Shown here: piece by piece, positions 26,993 to 36,409 of the stretch
Layout of the letters: each line of letters starts with the position of its first letter
How positions within the stretch are numbered: position 1 is the stretch's first letter
From: DATLLN01 sp963797175
Lineage (GTDB): Bacteria; Actinomycetota; Thermoleophilia; Gaiellales; JAICJC01
Length of the DNA: 64,000 nt
NCBI GenBank assembly: GCA_963797175.1
Contig: CAWCOL010000005.1
Location: 558,001 to 622,000 of the forward strand
Direction of reading: 5' to 3'
Program-made: the position numbers and the translations under genes
Notes under the pieces: generated by a model
Told to the model about the DNA's origin: nothing
Databases searched by the model: none
The model's input: only the letters and a program-made list of their open reading frames with translations

Positions 26993-29044
26993 GTGATGGT
27001 TTACGTCGACCGGGCCGACGACGGCTACGCCAACGTCTACACCAGCCGCCATGCGGAGACGCTGTCCGGCTACACGCCCGAGGAGTGGATGACCGATCCC
27101 GCCATGCTCCTGCGGCTGCTGCACCCGGAGGATGCCGAGGTTGCGAAGCTCGCCGCAGCCACCGATCGCGCCGAGCTGGAGTACCGGCTGATGGCCAAGG
27201 ACGGCCGCGAGGTGTGGGTGCGCGACACGTTCCGCACCGTCGCCGGCCAGCACGGCGAGCCGCTCTACGTGCAGGGCGTGATCCAGGACATCACCGACCG
27301 CAAGCGCGTCGAGGAGCAGGCGCGCGCGTCCGAGCGGCGTTTCCGCGAGATCCTCGAGGAGATGCACCTGCTGGCGCTGACCGTGGACGACGACGGCAAG
27401 ATCGTCTTCTGCAACGACTACACGCTCGAGCTGACCGGCTGGACGCGCGAGGAGCTGCTGGGACGTCGCCTGTCCGAGACGCTGATCGCGCCGGCCGAGC
27501 GGGTCGAGGGCCGGCGGCGCTTCCTGGAGGCGATGCAGACCGGCGACCTCGTCCGGCACGGCGAGACGCGGGTGGTGACGCGCGCGGGTGACGAGCGGAT
27601 CGTCAGCTACAACAGCACGCTGATGCTGACCGAGGACGGCACGCCGGCGGGGATGACGACGATCGCCGAGGACATCACCGAGCGGCGGCGGGCCGAGGAC
27701 GAGATGCACCGGCTCAACTACTACGACGGGCTGACAGGTCTGCCCAACCGGTCGCTGTTCGCCGACTGGCTCGAGCTCGCCCTGACCTGCGCACGCGAGC
27801 AGGCGCGGACGGTCGCCGTGGTCTACGTCAGCCTGGACGACTTCTCGCTCGTCAACGAGGCGCTCGACCACACAGCCGGCGACGCGCTCCTGGCCCAGTT
27901 CGCCGACCGGCTGCGCGAGGCCGCGGCGTCCGCCGAACTGGTGGCGCGGCAGGGCGGCGACGAGTTCCTCGTCCTGCTGGCCGACGTCGATCCCGAGACG
28001 GGAGCGGCAAGCTCGCACGCGGTCGCCGCCGACGTGGCCCAGATCGCGGCCGCGCTGGAGGCGGGACTCAACCGCCGGCTGCAGCAGCCGTTCGAGTGGC
28101 AGGGCCACGAGATCTACCTGACCGCGAGCGTCGGCACCGCACTCTTCCCGGACGACGCCGAGGACGCGGACACGCTAATCAAGCAGGCGCTGCTCAGCCG
28201 CTACCGCACCCGCGAGACCGGACGGCGCCCGGCGGCGCACCCGGGCCTGCGGACGCCCGTGCAGGAGCTCGAGCTGATCGCCGCGCTGCACCGGGCGATC
28301 GAGCGCTCCGAGTTCCACCTCAACTATCAGCCCGTCGTCGACCTGCTCGACGGCCGGGCGGTCGGCGTCGAGGCGTTGCTGCGCTGGACATCGCCCACGC
28401 TCGGCCCCGTCTCCCCCGCCGTGTTCGTGCCTGTGGCCGAGCGCACCGGCCTGATCGAGCCGATCACCGAGTGGGTGGTCGACTCCGTCTGCAGCCAGTC
28501 GATCCGCTGGCAGGAGATGGGCATCGACCTCGAGATCGCCTTCAACTTCCCGACCACGCTGTGGACGACCTCGTGGGTCGAGTCCGTGCTGGCAACGGTG
28601 CGGTCGCACGGCCTGCAGGCGGGCCGCCTGGCGATGGAGGTGACCGAGACGACGGCCATGAGCGCGGAGGCGGAGACCGAGTCCATCACGGCGATCCTGA
28701 CCGACGCCGGCCTGCCGCTGGCCATCGACGACTTCGGCACCGGGTACTCCTCGTTGTCCCGCCTGAAGGCGCTGCAGGCGTCGACGCTCAAGGTCGATCG
28801 CACCTTTGTCCGCGACCTGCCCGGCGACGCCGGCTCCGCGGCGATGGTGACGACCATCGTCCAGCTCGCGCGCAACCTCGGCCTGGTGCCGCTGGCCGAG
28901 GGCATCGAGACGGAGGCGCAGCGGCAATTCCTGGTCGAGCACGGCTGCACGATCGGCCAGGGCTTCCTGTTCAGCCCCGCGGTCTCCCCCGAGGAGATCG
29001 AGCGCCGTTGGCGCGACGACCGCAGCGGCGACATCGCTGCCTAG
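26993..29044 (+). CDS. PAS-PAS-GGDEF-EAL protein, probable c-di-GMP phosphodiesterase
   Basis: A soluble 683-residue signalling protein. Two PAS domains (about 1-105 and 110-230, each ending in DIT-R/ERR linkers) precede a GGDEF domain (about 240-415) and an EAL domain (about 425-675). The GGDEF motif is present (RQGGDEF), but the metal-binding aspartate of the usual DxDxF is serine (VSLDDF) and no RxxD inhibitory site is seen, so the cyclase looks weak or inactive. EAL residues are complete: GVEALLRW, EVTETTAM, IDDFGTGYSSLS, LKVDRTFV and AEGIETEAQ. It is alone on the plus strand between rsmB and rpe. The start is uncertain: PAS homology (LIEDLPV) begins just before 26993 and no good upstream start exists in frame. 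Confidence 0.9.
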   Translation: MMVYVDRADDGYANVYTSRHAETLSGYTPEEWMTDPAMLLRLLHPEDAEVAKLAAATDRAELEYRLMAKDGREVWVRDTFRTVAGQHGEPLYVQGVIQDITDRKRVEEQARASERRFREILEEMHLLALTVDDDGKIVFCNDYTLELTGWTREELLGRRLSETLIAPAERVEGRRRFLEAMQTGDLVRHGETRVVTRAGDERIVSYNSTLMLTEDGTPAGMTTIAEDITERRRAEDEMHRLNYYDGLTGLPNRSLFADWLELALTCAREQARTVAVVYVSLDDFSLVNEALDHTAGDALLAQFADRLREAAASAELVARQGGDEFLVLLADVDPETGAASSHAVAADVAQIAAALEAGLNRRLQQPFEWQGHEIYLTASVGTALFPDDAEDADTLIKQALLSRYRTRETGRRPAAHPGLRTPVQELELIAALHRAIERSEFHLNYQPVVDLLDGRAVGVEALLRWTSPTLGPVSPAVFVPVAERTGLIEPITEWVVDSVCSQSIRWQEMGIDLEIAFNFPTTLWTTSWVESVLATVRSHGLQAGRLAMEVTETTAMSAEAETESITAILTDAGLPLAIDDFGTGYSSLSRLKALQASTLKVDRTFVRDLPGDAGSAAMVTTIVQLARNLGLVPLAEGIETEAQRQFLVEHGCTIGQGFLFSPAVSPEEIERRWRDDRSGDIAA

Positions 29045-29056
29045 ACCGTCCCCGGG

Positions 29057-30251
29057 TCAGCCGACGGTGGACGCGATGTAGAAGCCGTCCGTGCCGTCGC
29101 GGTGCGGCAGCGTCTGGCGGCCGCCGGGGAGGATCGCCTCGCCCTCCGCGCGGCGAATGGTGCAGACCGAGTAGACCAGCGCGCCGCCGGGCGCGAGCAG
29201 CCCCAGCGCGTGCTCGAGCATCCGCGCCTGGAGCTCCGCGACCTCGGCTGCGCCCTCGGCCGTCCTGCGCCAGCGCGCGTCGGGCCGGCCGGCGAGCACG
29301 CCCAGGCCGCTGCAGGGCGGGTCGAGCAGCACCCGGTCGAAGCCGCCGCCGGCGAACTCGAGGGCGTCCGCCTCGACCACGCTCGCGCAGGTGACGCCGA
29401 GCACGCCCAGCGACCGGCGCAGCGCCTCGGCGCGGCCGGGGTGCCGCTCCACGCAGACCAGCTCGCCCCGGTCCTCCATCAGCGCCGCCAGCTGCCCGGA
29501 CTTGCCGCCCGGCGCGGCACAGAGGTCGAGCACGCGCATGCCCGGCTGCGGGTCGAGCATCCGCGCCGGCAGCATCGAGGCGCGCGACTGCGGCCAGATC
29601 AGCCCCTCCTGGAGCTCCCGGCTGGCCGCCACGTCGAACGGCCCGTCGATCACGATCGCCTCCGGCAGCTCCGGGTCGCCGTGCGTGCGCACGCCCAGGT
29701 CGATCCGCTCCGCCCTGAGCGTGTTGAGCCGGACGCTCAGCTCGGCCGGCTCGTTCTGCGCCCGCGCCAGCAGCTCCGCCTGATCGGCGCCCAGCATCGC
29801 CTCCCACTCCTCGGCGATCCAGTCCGGGTACGACTCGCGCAGCGGCAGCGGCAGCCCGTCCACCCAGGGACGCCCCGCCTCGGCAACCCGCCGCAGCACC
29901 GCGTTCGCCAGACCGGCAACGCGAGGCCCGGCGGCGAACCGGGCCAGCTCGACGCCCTCGCTGACCGCCGCGTGCACGGGGACGCCGTCCGAGAACAGCA
30001 CCTCGTAGGCGCCCACGCGGATCGCGTTGCGCAGCGCCGACTGGAGCTTGCGCGGCGGCCGCCCGGCCAGCGTCTCGACCGCGTGGTCGAGCGTCCGCAC
30101 CCGCTGCACGGTGCCGAACGCGAGCCGCATCGCCTGCCTGCCGGTCGCGGCCGTCCAGCGCCGCTGCCTCGGTTGCAAACGCGCGGTCGGCGTACGCGTC
30201 CTCCTCGAACGTCCGCCGCACCACCTCGTACGCGACGCGGCGGGCGGTCAA
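29057..30251 (-). CDS. rsmB: 16S rRNA (cytosine967-C5)-methyltransferase (one frameshift)
   Basis: NusB-like N-terminal domain (VAYEVVRRTFEEDAYADRAF, then DHAVETLAGRPPRKL) and a C-terminal methyltransferase with LDLCAAPGGKSGQLAAL (SAM), LLDPPCSGLGVL and YSVCTI, supplying the two catalytic cysteines. The TTG start at 30251 overlaps the fmt stop (TTGA). The frame changes once near 30145, at a CAGG-CAGG duplication (4 extra bases, or one). Corrected length is about 397 residues. Confidence 0.9.
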
Positions 30252-31121
30252 CCCGCCAGCTCCGGCGGGCTGCGCAGGCCGCGCAGGTACGCGTCGGCGG
30301 CCATCCGCCGCTTCCCGGCGGGCTGGAGCTCGAGGACGCGCAGCGCCCCCTCCCCGCAGCCGACCACCAGCGGATCGGCGACCATGCCCGGCGCCGGACC
30401 CGGATGCCACCGGCTCGGCCCGCCAGACGACCACGGCCTGGCCGTCCAGCGCCGTCCGCGCGCCGATGTGCGGCGAGAGCGCCCGCACCCGGCGGTCGAG
30501 CTCGGCGGCGGGGCGCGACCAGTCGAGCACGCGGTCGGCGGCCGTCAGCTTCTCGGCGTAGGTGACGCCCTCGTCGGCCTGCGGCCGGGGATCGGGCTGG
30601 TCGAGCAGCGCCTGCTCGATCAGCGGGACGCCGAGCTCGACCGCGCGCGCCCGCACCGCCCCCGCGTCGTCGCGCGGGCCGATCGGGATCGGCGCCTCGC
30701 ACAGCACCGGGCCGGCGTCAAGCTCGGCGACCAGCTCGATCACCGCGACGGCGGTGGACTCGTCGCCGGCCATGATCGCGCGCTCCACCGGCGCCGCCCC
30801 CCGCCAGCGCGGCAGTCGCGACGGGTGGAGGTTGACGATCGGGTAGGCGCCCAGCAGCGGCGGGCGGAGGATCTGGCCGAACGCGACCACGACCGCGGCG
30901 TCGGCGGCGGGCGGCTCGTCGCTGGCCCGCTCGCTCTGCAGCAGCGGCAGCCCCAGCTCGCGGGCCGCGGCCGCCACCGGCGGGGACTCCACCCGGCGGC
31001 CGCGCCCGGACTGCCGGTCGGGCTGGCTGACCACGACCTCGACCGCCAGCCGGCCACGCTCCACCAGGCCCCGGAGCACGTCGGCGCCGAACTGCGCCGT
31101 GCCGAGGTAGGCGATCCTCAC
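30248..31121 (-). CDS. fmt: Methionyl-tRNA formyltransferase (one frameshift)
   Basis: Formylates initiator Met-tRNA. Motifs: RIAYLGTAQFGADVL, VVSQPDRQSGRGR, VVAFGQIL, NLHPSRLPRWRGAAPVERAI with the catalytic Asn-His, and TYAEKLTAADRVLDW starting the C-terminal domain. One extra base near 30405 separates VVWRAEPVASG from PGMVADPLVVGCGEGAL. Corrected length is about 290 residues. GTGA overlap with def upstream and TTGA with rsmB downstream. Confidence 0.92.
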
Positions 31122-31688
31122 ACGGCGCGCAGGCGGAGCTCGCGAAGCGCGTTGCGCCGCTCGTCGTCCTGCGCCCGGTCGACGATCAGCACGCCGTCCA
31201 GGTGGTCGAGCTCGTGCTGGATCACGCGCGCCTCCATGCCCTCGGCCTCGTACTCGACGCGCTCGCCGTCGCCGTCCCTGCGCCGCGATGCGCACGCGCA
31301 CGTGCCGCGCCACGGGGACGGTCAGCTCGCCGCCCAGCAGCGAGAGGCAGCCCTCGGGGTCGACCTCGGTCTCGTCCGAGCGCTCGACCACCTCCGGATT
31401 GATGAGCAGCGTGACGTCGTCCTGGTCGCGCAGCTGGTAGACGAGCACACGCCGGGCGACGCCGATCTGCGGCGCGGCCAGGCCGACGCCGTGGGACGCA
31501 CGCATGATCCCGGTCAGGCGATCGGCGAGCGCGCGGACGTCGTCGTCCACATCGGCAACGGGCGTCGCCGGGTTCTTCAGGACCGGGTCGGGATACTGGC
31601 GGACGAGCCGCAGCGCGGCCAGCCGCCACGTCCGCAGCTCCTCGTCGCTGGGGCCCTCGGGGGCCTCGACCTGCACGTCCTCAGACAT
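31118..31688 (-). CDS. def: Peptide deformylase (one frameshift)
   Basis: Iron/zinc hydrolase removing the N-formyl group. Motif 1 GVGLAAPQIGVARRV and motif 2 EGCLSLLGG are in the first frame. Motif 3 QHELDHLDGVLIVDR follows after one extra G in the GGG near 31289. Corrected length is about 189 residues, with a charged N-terminal extension of about 25 residues. TACGAT 9 nt upstream suggests a leaderless start inside the 3' end of the preceding isochorismatase gene. Confidence 0.92.
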
Positions 31689-32217
31689 CGTCCGAGGATC
31701 GTAGCGCGGCGTATCCGTCGCCCAGCGCCGCCAGGAAGGCGCCGTGGACGGCATCCGCGGGGATCGTGCGCCCGCCGAACTCGAGGTCCTTGGTGGCGCA
31801 GGCGTCGTGCACGACGGCGCAGGTGAACCCGAGGTCGACGGCGGCGCGGACGGTCGCGTCCACGCACATGCTCGTCATCATCCCGCACACGACCAGCTCG
31901 TCGGGAGCGATGGCCCGGAGCCGCGCCTCCAGGTCGGTGCCGAGGAAGCCGTTGGGCGCAGCCTTCTGGATCACCGGCTCGCCCGCGGCGGGCGCCACCG
32001 CCTGGTTGATCTCGACGCCGCGGGTGCCGGGCGCGAAGAACGCCGCATCGGGCGCGTCCCAGACGTGCTGGAGGTGGACGACCGGATCGCCCGCCCCGCG
32101 GAACCGCGCCAGCACGGCGGCGGCGCGCGCAGCGGCGTCCTCGGAGCCGACCAGCTGTGAGCGGCCGCCCGGGAAGTAGTCGTTCTGGATGTCGATCACG
32201 AGCAGCGCCCGACTCAC
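31681..32217 (-). CDS. Isochorismatase-like cysteine hydrolase
   Basis: A 178-residue member of the isochorismatase/nicotinamidase superfamily. The triad is visible: Asp in LLVIDIQNDYFPGG, Lys in PVIQKAAPNGFLGTDLEARL and Cys in VVCGMMTSMCVDATVR, so it should be catalytically competent. The substrate is not deducible (nicotinamidase, N-carbamoyl hydrolase or isochorismatase-type are all possible). It is inserted between priA and def and overlaps def by 8 nt. A -10 hexamer built on the priA stop precedes its GTG. Confidence 0.85.
   Translation of the reverse strand: MSRALLVIDIQNDYFPGGRSQLVGSEDAAARAAAVLARFRGAGDPVVHLQHVWDAPDAAFFAPGTRGVEINQAVAPAAGEPVIQKAAPNGFLGTDLEARLRAIAPDELVVCGMMTSMCVDATVRAAVDLGFTCAVVHDACATKDLEFGGRTIPADAVHGAFLAALGDGYAALRSSDDV
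31698..31703 (-). promoter_or_regulatory. -10 element of def (TACGAT, leaderless)
   Basis: TACGAT on the minus strand ends 9 nt before the def ATG, within the coding end of the neighbouring hydrolase gene. Confidence 0.45.
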
Positions 32218-32224
32218 GGCGGCA

Positions 32225-32230
32225 AGCCTA
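32225..32230 (-). promoter_or_regulatory. -10 element of the isochorismatase-like gene, built on the priA stop (TAGGCT)
   Basis: The priA TAG stop (32230-32228) forms the start of TAGGCT, which ends 7 nt before the GTG at 32217. Confidence 0.45.
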
Positions 32231-34170
32231 CAGCAGCGTCTGCGGATCGACGTCGACCACCGCGGTCGCGCCGGCCCGGCGCATGTCGGTCGCCAGGTCG
32301 CGGAGCAGCCCGCGGAAGACGGTGGCCGCGCGGCGCGGCTCGAGCGTCTTCACCAGCAGGTGGCTGCGGCCGCGGTCGCGCAGCCGGCCGATCGGCACCG
32401 GGCCGAGCACGCTGTCGCCGGCCAGCACCGGCAGGGCCGCCGCCGCCAGCGCCGCCGCGACGCCCTGCGCGACGTCCGCCGCCGGCGCGGTGACCAGCAG
32501 CCGCACCAGCCGCAGGAACGGCGGGTAGCCGAGCTCCCGGCGCCGCTCCAGCTCGCCGGTCCAGGAACTCCTCGACGGCGTGCCGCGCCGCCAGCTCGAC
32601 CGCGCGGCCGTCCGGCTCCCAGGCCTGGATCAGCACGCGGCCGCGCGGGTCGCCCGGCCGCCCCGGCCGCCCGGCCAGCTGGGTGAGCAGGTCGAACGTC
32701 CGCTCCTCGGCCCGGAAGTCGGGCACCGCCAGCCCGGTCTCGGCGTCCAGCACCGCCGCCAGCGTCACGCCCGGCACGTCGTGGCCCTTGGCCACGATCT
32801 GCGTGCCCACCAGCACCGCCCGATCGGCGGCGCGGAACCGGTCGAGCGTCGCCGCCGGCTCGCCCGCCGCGCGCCGCGACGTCGGCGTCCAGCCGCAGCA
32901 CCTCGAGGCGCGCGAACCGCTCGGCCAGCTCGCGCTCGACCCGCTCCGTGCCGGCGCCGATCCGGGCCAGGTCGACCGACCCGCAGGCCGGGCAGGCACG
33001 CGGCGCGGGCTCGCGGAGCCCGCAGTGGTGGCAGGCCAGCGTGCGGCCGTGCAGCACCAGGGCGACGTCGCAGCGCGGGCACCGCCACGACCGCGCGCAG
33101 GTGCGGCAGTGCAGCGCCGAGGCGGCGCCGCGCCGGTTGAGCAGCAGGACGGCCCGGCCGCCGCCGTCCTCGATCCCGGCCAGCGCATCGAGCAGCGGCC
33201 GGGTGAACGGGTAGCCGCCGTCGCGGCGCAGGTCGACGACCTCCACCAGCGGCAGCTCGCCGCCGATCCGCCCGGGCATCGCGATCCGGCGGCGCACGCC
33301 GTGCCACGACTCCGCCCGCGGCGTCGCGCTGCCCAGCAGCACCGTCGCCCCCTCGATCCGCGCCCGCTTGGCCGCGACCCGGCGGGCGTCGTAGCGAGGG
33401 TCGGACTCGTGCTTGTAGGAGCCGTCGTGCTCCTCGTCGACCACGATCACACCCAGCCGTGGGACCGCCGCGAAGATCGCCGAGCGCGCTCCCACCACCA
33501 CCCGCGCCTCGCCCGCGGCGATGCGGGCGTGCGCAGCACCCCGCCGGGCCGGCGTCAGGGCGCTGTGCAGCACCGCCACGGTGTCGCCGAAGCGGCCGAC
33601 GAACCGCGCCGCGGTCTGCGGCGTCAGGGCGATCTCGGGCACCAGGACGATCGCGCCGCCGCCGCGCTCGAGCACCCGCTCGATCACCTCCAGGTACACC
33701 TCGGTCTTGCCTGAGCCGGTGACGCCGTGCAGCAGCACCTCGCGCTCGTCGCCGTCCACCGCGGCCATGCAGCCGTCCACCGCGGCCCGCTGCGCGTCGG
33801 TCAGCGGGCCGGACCGGGCGGGCGCTTCCGCCGGCGCGGCGACCGCGGCCAGCGCCCGCCGGGGCGGCCGCGGCGGGATGACCAGGGCGAGTGCGCGGGG
33901 CAGCGTCGAGCCGTACTCCTCGGCGATCCATGCGGCCAGCTCGAGCAGCGGCGCCGGCACGGCGCCCAGCACCTCGTCGACCGGCCGCAGCTCGGCGCCC
34001 GGCTCCTCCGCCTCCTCCGCCAGCTCCAGTACGACGCCCTCGACGCTGCGGGCGCCCAGCGGCACCCGCACGCGGCAGCCGGGGGCGAGCGCAAGCCCCT
34101 CGGGCACGGAGTAGTCGAACGCGCGGTCGATGGTGCGCGCGGTGACGAGCGGCTGAACCCTGGCGATCAG
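32228..34170 (-). CDS. priA: Primosomal protein N' (PriA helicase; two frameshifts, CTG start)
   Basis: Replication-restart protein. The N-terminal 3'-DNA-binding domain (RVQPLVTARTIDRAFDYSVP) is followed by a helicase core with LHGVTGSGKTEVYLEVI, VVDEEHDGSYK (DEEH) and LLGSATPRAES. A zinc-binding region has CRTCARSWRCPRC and CHHCGLREPAPRACPACG. The end carries GTQIVAKGHDVPGVTL, GELERRRELGYPPF and a C-terminal domain. Extra bases lie near 32873 and 32557. No ATG/GTG/TTG begins the frame; CTG at 34170 overlaps the metK stop as CTGA, matching the NTGA overlaps elsewhere. Corrected length is about 646 residues. Motif Ia/III residues look complete, so helicase activity is plausible even though many actinobacterial PriA proteins are degenerate. 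Confidence 0.88.
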
Positions 34171-35411
34171 GCGCGAACCGGCTCGAGCTCGCCGAGCCCG
34201 CATGCCTCGCGCAGCTGCGCCACGCGGTCGGTGCGCTCCCAGGTGAAGCCCTGCCCCTCGCGGCCGAAGTGGCCGTAGGTCGAGGTGGCGCGGTAGATCG
34301 GCCGCAGCAGGTCGAGCTCGCGGATGATCGCCGCGGGCCGCAGGTCGAAGACCTCGGTGACGGCCCGATCGATCAGCGAGCTGTCGACGGCCTCGGTGCC
34401 GAACGTCTCGACCATCACCGAGACCGGATGCGCGACGCCGATCGCGTAGGCGACCTGCACCTCGGCCCGGTCGGCGAGCCCGGCGGCGACGACGTTCTTC
34501 GCCACCCACCGCATCGCGTAGGCGCCGGAGCGGTCGACCTTGGACGGGTCCTTGCCGGAGAAGGCGCCGCCGCCGTGCCGGGACGCGCCGCCGTACGTGT
34601 CGACGATCAGCTTGCGACCGGTCAGGCCGGTGTCGCCCATCGGGCCGCCGGTGACGAAGCGGCCGGTCGGGTTGACCAGCACGAAGTCGGGGTCGTCGAA
34701 CCGCTCGCGCGGGCACAGCGGCCCCTGGACGACCGGCCGCAGCACGTGCTCGATCACGTCGCGCGCGGATCCGCTCCGCGTCGTGGACGTCCGGGTGGTG
34801 CTGGGTCGAGACCAGCAGCCGCTCGATCGCCACCGGGATCAGACGCCCCCGCTCGCGGCGGTAGCGCACCGTCACCTGGGCCTTGCCGTCCGGCCGCAGG
34901 TACGGCACCACCTCGGCCTTGCGGGCCGAGGCCAGCCGCTCGGCGATGCGGTGCGCGAGCATGATCGGCATCGGCATCAGCTCGTCGGTCTCCCGCGTCG
35001 CGTAGCCGAACATCATGCCCTGGTCGCCGGCGCCCTGGGCGTCCAGCTCGGCCTCCGCGCGGGCGTGCTGCTCCTCGTACGAGGAGTCCACGCCGCGGCG
35101 GATGTCCGGGGACTGCTCGTCGATGCGCGAGCACGACGCCGCAGGTGGCGGCGTCGAAGCCGAGGTCGGAGCTGGTGTAGCCGATCTGGTGGACGATCTC
35201 GCGGGTGACGCGGGGGATGTCCACGTAGGCGTTGGTGGTGACCTCGCCGGCGACCACGACCAGGCCCGGTGGTGCACAGCACCTCGCAGGCAACGCGCCC
35301 GGCCGGGTCCTCTGCCAGGACTGCGTCGAGCACGCCGTCGGAGATCTGATCGGCGACCTTGTCGGGGTGTCCCTCGGTGACCGACTCCGACGTGAACAGC
35401 AGCTCGCTCAT
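34167..35411 (-). CDS. metK: S-adenosylmethionine synthetase (three frameshifts)
   Basis: Makes SAM from methionine and ATP. Signatures: FTSESVTEGHPDKVADQISD at the N-terminus, VVAGEVTTNAYVDI, IDEQSPDIRRG, GAGDQGMMFGYATRET, GRFVTGGPMGDTGLTGRK and GGGAFSGKDPSKVDRSGAY. Three single extra bases (near 35270, 35130 and 34770) separate the pieces; removing them yields about 413 residues in one frame. The first is an extra C in CTTGLVVVAG. SAM supply fits the many methyltransferases nearby. TAGAGT 7 nt before the ATG overlaps the gpsA stop. Confidence 0.93.
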
Positions 35412-35418
35412 CCGCCGA

Positions 35419-35424
35419 ACTCTA
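35419..35424 (-). promoter_or_regulatory. -10 element of metK built on the gpsA stop (TAGAGT)
   Basis: The gpsA TAG stop (35424-35422) supplies the start of TAGAGT, which ends 7 nt before the metK ATG. Confidence 0.5.
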
Positions 35425-36409
35425 CTCGTCGGTCGGTTCGCGGGCCATCAGCTCGGCGAGCGCGTCGAGCAGCGTCATGCCGCCTCCGGCGACGGCGCAG
35501 ACGGCCTCCGTGATGGGCAGCTCGAGCTGCCGCGACGCGGCCAGCGCGCGCAGCGCAGGGGCCGTGGTCAGGCCCTCCGCGACCTGCCCCAGCTCGCGCT
35601 CGATCCAGTCGGCGGGAACGCCCTGTGGCGAGCAGCTCGCCCGCCCGGCGGTTGCGCGAGTGCCGGGAGGTGCAGGTGGCGATCAGGTCGCCCATCCCGG
35701 CCATCCCCGAGTACGTCCGCGGCTGTGCGCCGAACGCGCCGCCCAGCCGGGCCATCTCGGCCATCCCCCGGGTCACGATCGCGGCCTTGGCGTTGTCGCC
35801 GAAGCCGAGGCCGTCCGACGCGCCGGCGGCCAGCGCGATCACGTTCTTGGCCGCCGCGCACAGCTCGACGCCGACCACGTCGTCCGAGGTGTAGACGCGC
35901 AGGCGCGGCGTCCCCAGCGCGGCCTGCAAGCGGCGCCCCAGCTCGGCGTCGGCGGTTGCCAGCACCGACGCGGTGGGCAGGTCGCGCACCACCTCCTCGG
36001 CATGGTTCGGCCCGGACAGCACGGCGATCCGCTCGGGCGGCGCGACCTCGGCCATGATCTCGCTCATCCGCCTGCTGTCGCCGGGGTCGAGCCCCTTGGT
36101 CAGCGAGAGCAGCGCGGCGCTCCCCGGCAGCTCCGGCGCGAGCGAGGCGAGGACGGCGGCGAACGCACGGCTGGGGACGGCCAGCGCGACCAGCTCGGCG
36201 TCCGCGAAGTCACACCCCTCGAGCGGCGTCGCGTCGAGCGCGGGCGGCAGCTCGACGTCGTACAGGTGCCGCGGGTTGCGGTGGTGGCTGTTGATCTCCT
36301 CCGCCTGGCCCGAGTCCCGGCAGACGATGCTGGTGCGGTGGCCGCCGAGGGCGAGCAGGCGAGCGACGGCGGTGCCCCAGCTGCCGCAGCCGACGACGAT
36401 CGCCCTCAC
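35422..36409 (-). CDS. gpsA: Glycerol-3-phosphate dehydrogenase [NAD(P)+] (one frameshift)
   Basis: Supplies sn-glycerol-3-phosphate for phospholipids. Rossmann motif VVGCGSWGTAVARLLA, SLTKGLDP, VLSGPNHAEEV, the catalytic-lysine helix ELCAAAKNVIALAAG and YSGMAGMGDLIATCTS are all visible. One extra G in the GGG near 35627 moves the end of the gene into the frame GVPADWIERELGQVAEGLTT and on to a stop at 35422. Corrected length is about 328 residues. The GTG start overlaps the der stop (GTGA). Confidence 0.92.
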
